DNA of 64,000 nucleotides. Origin: Actinomycetota bacterium. GTDB taxonomy: Bacteria > Actinomycetota > Acidimicrobiia > IMCC26256 > PALSA-610. Numbering within the stretch: position 1 is the first letter of the stretch; every line of letters starts with the position of its first letter. Both the position numbers and the translations under genes were made by a program. This document shows positions 57,224 to 64,000 of this stretch, piece by piece. The stretch covers positions 1-64,000 of the forward strand of contig PLBO01000135.1 of the NCBI GenBank assembly GCA_003134555.1. Direction: 5' to 3'. The notes beneath the pieces were generated by a model. It did not search any database and was not told the origin of the DNA. It saw only the letters and a program-made list of their open reading frames with translations.

Positions 57224-57710
57224 CGCTACGGGCATTCGGGCTCCGCGCGCGAGAGCATGACCCGGTAGCCGTTGATCGAATCGCAACGGAGTGTCGGCAC
57301 GATGCCCATGTGGTCAACCAGCCTCGGAGTAGGCACGAGTTCATAGACCAGCTTCGCGTCGATATTCATCGCTCGCGCTACTTGCAGCGGTTGCCGAAGC
57401 TCGGACAGCGCGATGCACCGGTCCGCTGCCATGTGTCGGCCGGCGGGGCTCCGAAGTGGGTCTCGTAGTGCTCAAGCGTCCGGTCATAGGCATTGCCGAG
57501 AGCCTGCGCGTCTTGTGGCCCGCGCATACCGAAGTACGGGAAGTGGTGCAAGAAGAACCCGAACAGGTTCTCGCATGGCGTAGGCCTGCGTATCGAGGAT
57601 GTGGTAATGCGAGAAGGTGCTCTTTCAAACCCGAGCGCCGCAACCCTCCGAAGTTGCTCGCCCGGCCGACGAGTGGGCCGCGGCCGGCTTCCAACACCTG
57701 AGATCGGCTG

Positions 57711-58640
57711 TTACACCGTCTGGTTCCACCGCTCGACCGTTTGGACGGCCCAGAAACCGGCGAAGAGAAGGATCTCAACGGCTTCGATCGCCAACACGAG
57801 GTGCCCACCCAACGCCGACTTGTTGTGAGCGTGAAGGATCAGGAACCCTGCCCCGGAAGCGACCATGAGACCGCCGACGAGGGCGTATGCCCCCGCATAC
57901 CAGGTCTTCTTCCGGCGCTGTTTGAAGCCGAACCAGCTGTTGGCGCCGGCCGCCGCGGCCAGGAACAAGAACATGGCGCAGGCGGCCCGTGCGTGGGCGT
58001 CGAGCAGCCAGTTCCATTGCCAGTGGAGCAGAACCGACCCCGTGATCGCCAGTGCAAGGCCGCCGCCGATGGTCATCCAAAACGCGCTCGCGTATCCCGC
58101 AACCGACCTGGTCCGCAGGAGGCGAATGAACGGCGCGATCAACGCCGCGCCAACCGCGACGTAGCCGGCAAAGACAAACGCGTGGAGGTTGTTGTTCGCT
58201 GATGCATGGACGAAGAAGGATCCCTGCGGATCAGCCTGGTAGTGGCCGACCGCCAGCATTGGCGTTCGGCAAACGCCGTGCGTGTCGTCGCTCGTCGGTA
58301 TGAACGCCACGATCGGCGCCATCAGACCGGCGAGTGTCAGGCACGCATCCTCGATCGCCGTCCGTCCCTTGATGACGACCAGCGTGAACCCAATCGCCAC
58401 CATCAGTCCGACAAACACGGGATGAACGGGTGTGTAGTAGTAACCGCTGATCGACCCGAGGTAGCAGTGGACTCCGCGCCTACGAGACTCCTCGACAATC
58501 GAAAAGGCGAGTGCGACAACCGCGACCAGCATGCCGAGCCTCAGACAGTTGTACGTCCTGCCGGCCCAAGGATCCGGACCGGCGCCTGACACGCGACGAA
58601 TCGTCGCACCCTTGAACACAGAACTACGCGAGCGAGTCAT
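57711..58640 (-). CDS. Multi-pass membrane protein
   Basis: Seven or so hydrophobic segments; VHPVFVGLMVAIGFTLVVIKG, LHAFVFAGYVAVGAALIAPFIRLL. Confidence 0.7.
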   Translation of the reverse strand: MTRSRSSVFKGATIRRVSGAGPDPWAGRTYNCLRLGMLVAVVALAFSIVEESRRRGVHCYLGSISGYYYTPVHPVFVGLMVAIGFTLVVIKGRTAIEDACLTLAGLMAPIVAFIPTSDDTHGVCRTPMLAVGHYQADPQGSFFVHASANNNLHAFVFAGYVAVGAALIAPFIRLLRTRSVAGYASAFWMTIGGGLALAITGSVLLHWQWNWLLDAHARAACAMFLFLAAAAGANSWFGFKQRRKKTWYAGAYALVGGLMVASGAGFLILHAHNKSALGGHLVLAIEAVEILLFAGFWAVQTVERWNQTV

Positions 58641-59049
58641 GCGCGCCTCCCCCGACCCACGACTGTGCTACGCGGTCACTATCGCGCACGAATCGTGGCA
58701 ACAGGGGGAATACGCGTACGTTCCTTGAGGCATGGGAGCGATAACCATAAATCGCCAGGTCGCCGTTCCGACCCTTGCGGCTATCTCGCAATATGGGTCA
58801 CCTGGGGAACGAGTGCTGAGATTGGAATCACGGACCACCACTTGACGAGCCCAGAGCGCGCTGATCCCCGATTAGGTCAGGAACGCGGCTGGAAGACGGC
58901 CGCGCAGGGCTTGACCCGAGACTACGCATCTGCGCCGGTGGTCATGAGACACGGTTCGACCACACGTAGGGCATCAGTCGACAATGCCATCGCCGATGTT
59001 CGCTCGGCAGTGTGTTCAGCGACGCTCGCTAAAGAGTTGGGGTTAAAGA

Positions 59050-59652
59050 TCAGAGCGAGGTCTCGGCCAACGTGACTTCGAGCTGACGCGGGCTTGACTT
59101 CATGCGGGCATCGGCTCTTTTTGCCCTCACATACCGGTAAATCGTGGTCATCGGCTTGGCCACCTGCGAAAACACCCCGTAATGGGGTACGGCGGCCCCA
59201 GCTGTCGACATAATCGCTTTGCCGAGTTCAACCTCCGGTGACCCCGTGCCCTGCATGATCGCTGCGACCAAGGGCTGGCGGACATCGGTGTCGTACCGCG
59301 TACAGATCTGACTGCAGTAGTCGCGGAGCGACCTCTTGGTCGCTTCCTGGTTGTCGATCGAAGGATCAACCTGCCACCTCCGAAGCGCCAGGAGGTAGCC
59401 CAATCCAAGATCAGCTCGGATCTTGACCAGGTCCGACGCATTAACGGCGATCAACACGTCAAGAGGCGGCAGTTCCACCTCGCAACGGAAACCCTCCTCA
59501 GACGACGGAGCGCTATCAAGGGGCGACCGCAGGAGCGAGTCCATCAAGAAGTCGTGGTCGATGTTGTAGACGGGGAAATTCATGGACGTGTCAAAGTACC
59601 TGGATTGGTTCAGGTGATGGCACTGGGTCACCCACTTCAAGAAGATCTCCAT
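59050..59652 (-). CDS. Hypothetical protein
   Basis: 200-aa ORF without clear competing frame; no recognised motif. Confidence 0.4.
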   Translation of the reverse strand: MEIFLKWVTQCHHLNQSRYFDTSMNFPVYNIDHDFLMDSLLRSPLDSAPSSEEGFRCEVELPPLDVLIAVNASDLVKIRADLGLGYLLALRRWQVDPSIDNQEATKRSLRDYCSQICTRYDTDVRQPLVAAIMQGTGSPEVELGKAIMSTAGAAVPHYGVFSQVAKPMTTIYRYVRAKRADARMKSSPRQLEVTLAETSL

Positions 59653-59725
59653 GGCCAGTCTCTGCTCGGGATCTGAACAACGCTGGAGGGACTGCTGCGG
59701 GTTTGGTTGACTCCACGGTTTGGAG

Positions 59726-60000
59726 TTAGGCCGCTCGCGCGGTGGTGGTCAGGATCTCATATTCGATGGGTGTGAGTCTTCCGAGGGCGCGTTGTCGGCG
59801 TCGACGGTGGTAGGTCCGTTCGATCCAGGTGACGATCGCGATGCGGAGTTCGTCGCGAGTGACCCAGCGTTGTCGGTCGAGGACGTTCTTTTGGAGTAGC
59901 GAGAAGAACGATTCCATCGCGGCGTTGTCACCACACGCGCCGACACGGCCCATCGAGCCGACCAGTCCGTTGGCGCGTAAGGTCCGCACGAAGGCGTGTG
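59726..60000 (-). pseudogene. IS3-family transposase C-terminal remnant
   Basis: TQFRSHAFVRTLRANGLVGSMGRVGACGDNAAMESFFSLLQKNVLDRQRWVTRDELRIAIVTWIERTYHRRRRQRALGRLTPIEYE. Confidence 0.88.
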
Positions 60001-60056
60001 ATCGAAATTGGGTGGATTCAACTGGTCGTTGCAACACCTCGATGATGGAGGTGTTG

Positions 60057-60857
60057 ATGGGAAGGCCAGCGGGGTGGATGAAGGAGTTGACGGGCCGGTC
60101 GCCGATGAAGTCGCCGGGCGCGCCGTCGCATCGCAGAGAGGTCGAGCGCGAGTTCTGGCGTGAGATCGCAAGAGGAATCACGAGCGAGGAGGCCGCTGCG
60201 TCAGTCGGCGTGTCGCAGGCCGTTGGTGGGCGGTGGTTCCGGCATCGTGGCGGTATGCCCTCGATCGGTCTTGCCCCGTTGTCCGGCCGGTATCTGTCGT
60301 TTCGCGAGCGCGAAGAGATCGCCATCTTCAGGGCTCAAGGCGCGGGGGTCAGGGCGATCGCTCGCCAGCTGGGCCGCGCTCCTTCGACGATCTCGAGGGA
60401 GTTGCGTCGCAACGCGGCGACGCGCGGCGGAAAGCTCGACTACCGCGCATCGGTCGCGCATTGGAAGGCAGAACTCGTGGCCCAGCGCCCCAAGACAGCG
60501 AAGCTCGTCGCCAATGAGCGGCTGCATGCGTATGTGCAGGATCGGCTGTCGGGTCAGGTTCGTCGCCCGGACGGGACTGCAGTTCGGGGGCCAGCGACTG
60601 CACCGTGGAAGGGGCGGAATAAGCCGCACCGCCAGGATCGCTCGTGGGTCTCGGCGTGGAGCCCCGAGCAGATTGCTCAGCGGCTGAAGATCGATTTCCC
60701 CGATGATGAGACCATGCGGATCAGCCATGAGGCGATCTATCAGGCGCTCTACGTCCAGAGCCGCGGTGCGCTCAACCGCGAGCTCGTCGCGTGCCCACCG
60801 GGCGGGCGCTTCGCGTTCCACGTGCAAGGGCGCGACGCCAGGCATGGGCGCACGTGA
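60057..60857 (+). pseudogene. IS30-family transposase lacking its DDE domain
   Basis: MGRPAGWMKELTGRSPMKSPGAPSHRREVEREFWREIARGITSEEAAASVGVSQAVGGRWFRHRGGMP...LSFREREEIAIFRAQGAGVRAIARQLGRAPSTISRELRRNAATRGGKLDYRAS...WSPEQIAQRL. Confidence 0.88.
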
Positions 60858-60867
60858 CGCCCGAGGT

Positions 60868-61030
60868 GGCACTGTTGCGTTGGACGCAAATGGGACACGA
60901 CGCCGGCTCTCCGTGAGGCTCTCTAGGTAGGCAAATGCACCACCGGGGTCTATTCCACGCTGGACAAATCACCCATCCGGCGTCGCGCGGCGGCCCGGAA
61001 GGTCCTGCGCCGCCGTAATGCAACAGTGCC
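60868..61030. repeat. 163-bp segment bounded by IS6-like inverted repeats
   Basis: GGCACTGTTGCGTT (60868-60881) / AATGCAACAGTGCC (61017-61030), 13/14 match; resembles IS6-family GGCACTGTTGCAAA ends. Confidence 0.6.
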
Positions 61031-61135
61031 CCGTCGCCATATATTCACCGCGGGCGTGACCGATGAGGCCCGGCTATCGCGTCAGAATCACCACCATGGC
61101 AGTTCGGTCTGAACCACGACAGACTGCAATCGTTT

Positions 61136-61996
61136 CTATCCGCCGTCGCGATCAACGGATTCCACGCGTCGGCGGGCTGCCTCCGTGGTCAGGTCGTCAA
61201 TAGATCCGTGAAGAGCGCGTTCAAGCGACTGCTCGGGGCCATGGCCGTGGAGCTCGGGACACAGATAACTACCCCGCTCCCGTTCGCCTTTGTCGGGTTC
61301 GACTGCCAGTGGATTAGCGCGGGCCCAGGCATCATCGCGCACCGCCGTAACCTGCCAGGACACACGCTGTCCTGGGACACCACCGGCGATGCGGAACCGT
61401 CCCTCGGAAATCTCGTCGGCGACGTGTAGTTCCGGTGACGCACTCCCAAGAGACGTCAGCTGGTAGCGGTAGTCCACGTTGAGAGCAGCGAACCAGTCCG
61501 GTAGCACCAACACCGCCGAGCCACTGTCATCGACCTCGACGACGCCGTCATAGATGTTCTTTCGTTCGGGCGACTCAACGAAGGAGTGCACGAGATACTT
61601 CTCACCGGGTGCGAGCGGGTGGTCGATCTTGAACCCACCGCCGAGCTTGTCAAGGTTGCCTCCGACATGCACGTCCCCGTGGAACCAGTGCCCGTAAACT
61701 GATGCCAAATAGGCTGCGTGATCATTGTTCGGATTGGTCGCAAGAACGCCGGCGTTCCCGCCGTTGCCAACGACGCCGAACTTGTACGCGAACGACACAC
61801 CCCATACACCATTGCCATTGAAGCTGAGACCAGCGACACCGACATCGAAACTACTAATCGCGCCGACAGCCCAATCGGACCGGCTCGTTCCGAAGACGCC
61901 GATGCCGCTTTGCGAATCGCCCCACACTGCATACGGGATGCCCTGCAACGTGTTTCCACTCGCCTGACCGTTGGTGTCGGTCTGATGTTCGGCCAT
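61136..61996 (-). CDS. Conserved hypothetical protein with DHPLxPxxKYLxHSFVESPE motif
   Basis: VGGNLDKLGGGFKIDHPLAPGEKYLVHSFVESPERKNIYDGVVEVDDSGSAVLVLPDWFAALNVDYRYQLTSLG. Confidence 0.75.
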   Translation of the reverse strand: MAEHQTDTNGQASGNTLQGIPYAVWGDSQSGIGVFGTSRSDWAVGAISSFDVGVAGLSFNGNGVWGVSFAYKFGVVGNGGNAGVLATNPNNDHAAYLASVYGHWFHGDVHVGGNLDKLGGGFKIDHPLAPGEKYLVHSFVESPERKNIYDGVVEVDDSGSAVLVLPDWFAALNVDYRYQLTSLGSASPELHVADEISEGRFRIAGGVPGQRVSWQVTAVRDDAWARANPLAVEPDKGERERGSYLCPELHGHGPEQSLERALHGSIDDLTTEAARRRVESVDRDGG

Positions 61997-62684
61997 ATTC
62001 GGACCCTCCCGCCGCGTTGCGCGAACTTCTATTCCGACTTGCATCCCCCGAACAAGTCCGAGGACGCCCACTCCTCACGACGCGCCGCTGCGGATACTCG
62101 GCTCGCCATTCGGCCAATACCGTCGCGATCGCGGTGACCGCAGCACGGCCTCGCGCGCTCGATCCGGCGCCCACTCCCCGCTCACCCTTGGCCCTTCGAA
62201 AGGCTCTAACCCGCCTGCCAACGATGCCCGGCCCGGGCACCCGGTAGACCCTCCGCTTGCGGTCTACGCCGCGGGTCAACACCTGTCAACGAGATTCTTG
62301 CACGGCACACCAAAGACCCACCTACCACACGCAACACTGTTCAGCCCTCAATGAGGCGGCGAACGCTCGCCTCCATTGCGGTCCCCGATCGTTCGAGCGC
62401 ATCCCCGTTGCGGATAGTCCGCAGTCGCCGCTGGACGACAGAGTTGCGTAGGTGATCTCTTCAGAGCATGCGGTCGGATGCGATATCGGGGCCGACGGAA
62501 GCCGGATTCGTTAAGCGCGACGGATCAACGGTCGTGTCGAAGATCGAGCGAGCCCGGCAGCGATAGGGGACGTGAACCGAACCGTCATGACTGCAGTTCG
62601 TTGACTTGATTATTGTGCTCGACGAAATCCCGTGTTAAGCCAGTGCCCGAGGCACGAACGGGTGCTCGGGCTTTAGGGGATCGC

Positions 62685-63626
62685 ATGCGGGGACGATCGG
62701 CGTTTCGCATTGGCTTCTTCGTCGCGTTCACGGTTGCGCTGACGATAGGAGTCCTGGCATGTCTCCAAGTCGCCGCTGGCGCGGCGACGACGACGTGCGG
62801 ACAGACGGCTGCTGGTTCCACGACTGTGGCGCGCGCGGCAATGACGGCGGCGCCCGCGTCGGCAACGACGGATCTGGGCAACGACGGCGGCGGGGACCGA
62901 CAGGTTTCCTTCGACGTCTCCACCGACGGGCAGTGCGCGCTACCGTCGAACGTGCCGGTCGCGGTCGGCATTCTGGCGGGGAAGTTCAACGATCTCGACA
63001 GCCAAGCAGCGGTCACCACGAGCGCGACCGTGGACGGCAATCTCGTCCACGTCGTCGTCACGATCCATCGAGCGAAGGTACCGGCCGGCAGCTATACCGG
63101 GACGGTTCGGATCGGTGACGGCACGATCGGCGCGACCACCGCCCAGCTCACCGTGACGCGCCAGGCCCCACTCTTTTGGGTACCGCTACTCCTCGGCATC
63201 ATCGCCATGATCGGCGGCATCGTGTTGGCCGGAATGCGCCGACTCTACGAGGACGGCGCGAAGACCCCGACCCCGGTGGCCAACGCGCGTGCGAAATCGA
63301 AGGCGAATCAAGACGCGGCCGCGAACGTCAGCGTTGCGAAGAAGTTCGGTGCGTCGACGTGGCGGTCGCTACTGGCAGTCTTGTTGCCGATCGAGGCCGC
63401 GATCCGGGTGGGCTCGCACCTCGTCGCGAACGCGTTTTCGGCCCAACATGCTTGGCCGGTGCTGGTCGGCCTCGGCGCCGCCATTACCGCGTTCGTTGCG
63501 ACGTATTCGAATGACTCGAGTTGGGCGTTCAGTCTTCCGGCTCTGGTCGGGCTGCTAAGCAAGGTCGGTGGCGCGGCCCTCGCGGCCTCATTCGCCACCT
63601 GGCAGGCAGCCGACCACGCGGCCTGA
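62685..63626 (+). CDS. Family B membrane protein (signal, beta-domain, TM, C-terminal two-TM)
   Basis: GSYTGTVRIGDGTIGATTAQLTVT, PLLLGIIAMIGGIVLAGMRRL, GLGAAITAFVATYSNDSSWAFSLPALVGLLSKVGGAALAASFATW. Confidence 0.7.
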   Translation: MRGRSAFRIGFFVAFTVALTIGVLACLQVAAGAATTTCGQTAAGSTTVARAAMTAAPASATTDLGNDGGGDRQVSFDVSTDGQCALPSNVPVAVGILAGKFNDLDSQAAVTTSATVDGNLVHVVVTIHRAKVPAGSYTGTVRIGDGTIGATTAQLTVTRQAPLFWVPLLLGIIAMIGGIVLAGMRRLYEDGAKTPTPVANARAKSKANQDAAANVSVAKKFGASTWRSLLAVLLPIEAAIRVGSHLVANAFSAQHAWPVLVGLGAAITAFVATYSNDSSWAFSLPALVGLLSKVGGAALAASFATWQAADHAA

Positions 63627-63691
63627 GCAAGAGGCTTCGACACCGACACGATTCTCGCCACCTCTGCACATGCTGAAAATGGGAGTGACGA

Positions 63692-64000
63692 ATGACGGGG
63701 ACCTGGGCGTCGCTGACGAACCAACCGACGTTCGCGGCCAGTACATCGTTTCTCTTGACCGACGGCCGCCTCATGGTCCAAGCGCAGGACTCGAACCGAT
63801 GGTGGGCGCTCGTACCTGACGCAACCGGCGACTACCACCAAGGCACGTGGCAGTCGTTGGCACCATCGGCGCACGGTCGCATGTATTACGCCTCGGCGGT
63901 GCTTGCTGACGGGCGGGTACTGATCGCCGGCGGCGAGTTCAGCGACGCCGGATCGGATTTCGACAATGCAGAGATCTACGACCCGTTCGTCGATACCTGG
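63692..64000 (+). CDS. Kelch-repeat protein, 3' end outside window
   Basis: MTGTWASLTNQPTFAASTSFLLTDGRLMVQ...GRMYYASAVLADGRVLIAGGEFSDAGSDFDNAEIYDPFVDTW; open to window end so absent from the ORF track. Confidence 0.75.
   Translation, partial: MTGTWASLTNQPTFAASTSFLLTDGRLMVQAQDSNRWWALVPDATGDYHQGTWQSLAPSAHGRMYYASAVLADGRVLIAGGEFSDAGSDFDNAEIYDPFVDTW

Noticed and set aside
1-64000. CRISPR arrays, rRNA genes, PKS/NRPS modules, restriction-modification or retron systems
   Set aside because: None could be read from the sequence or ORF track; the OLD-like ATPase is only a truncated fragment

Overview
64 kb of high-GC, probably actinobacterial (Acidimicrobiia/Actinomycetes-like) accessory DNA with many insertion-sequence relics (IS3, IS21, IS30, ISL3, IS630 and IS6-like ends). 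Passenger genes include a family 4 glycosyltransferase, a phospholipase C-type phosphoesterase, a 2410-aa RHS/YD-repeat protein with NHL and LamG segments and a toxin-like C-terminus, many secreted or lipoprotein genes, and an initiator-type tRNA. The most notable region is a minus-strand, largely translationally coupled operon at about 36.0-42.9 kb. It encodes MauE-like and MauD-like thiol-redox proteins, a TAT-exported 10-Cys MauA-like small protein, small membrane proteins, an ACP, a GNAT acyltransferase, a Rieske-oxygenase homologue whose Rieske motif appears lost, and an AMP-ligase. It is flanked by an amidase and a neocarzinostatin-like/alpha-beta-hydrolase fusion. A second homologous GNAT, fused in one polypeptide to an ACP, lies at 54.0-54.9 kb. 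Other structural findings are a membrane-protein plus secreted-protein gene pair found twice with overlapping start/stop codons, an ISL3 element carrying a nested IS3 with readable ends, an in-frame IS630/IstB chimera, and truncated genes joined at deletion or insertion points. All family assignments come from reading motifs by eye; no database search was run.
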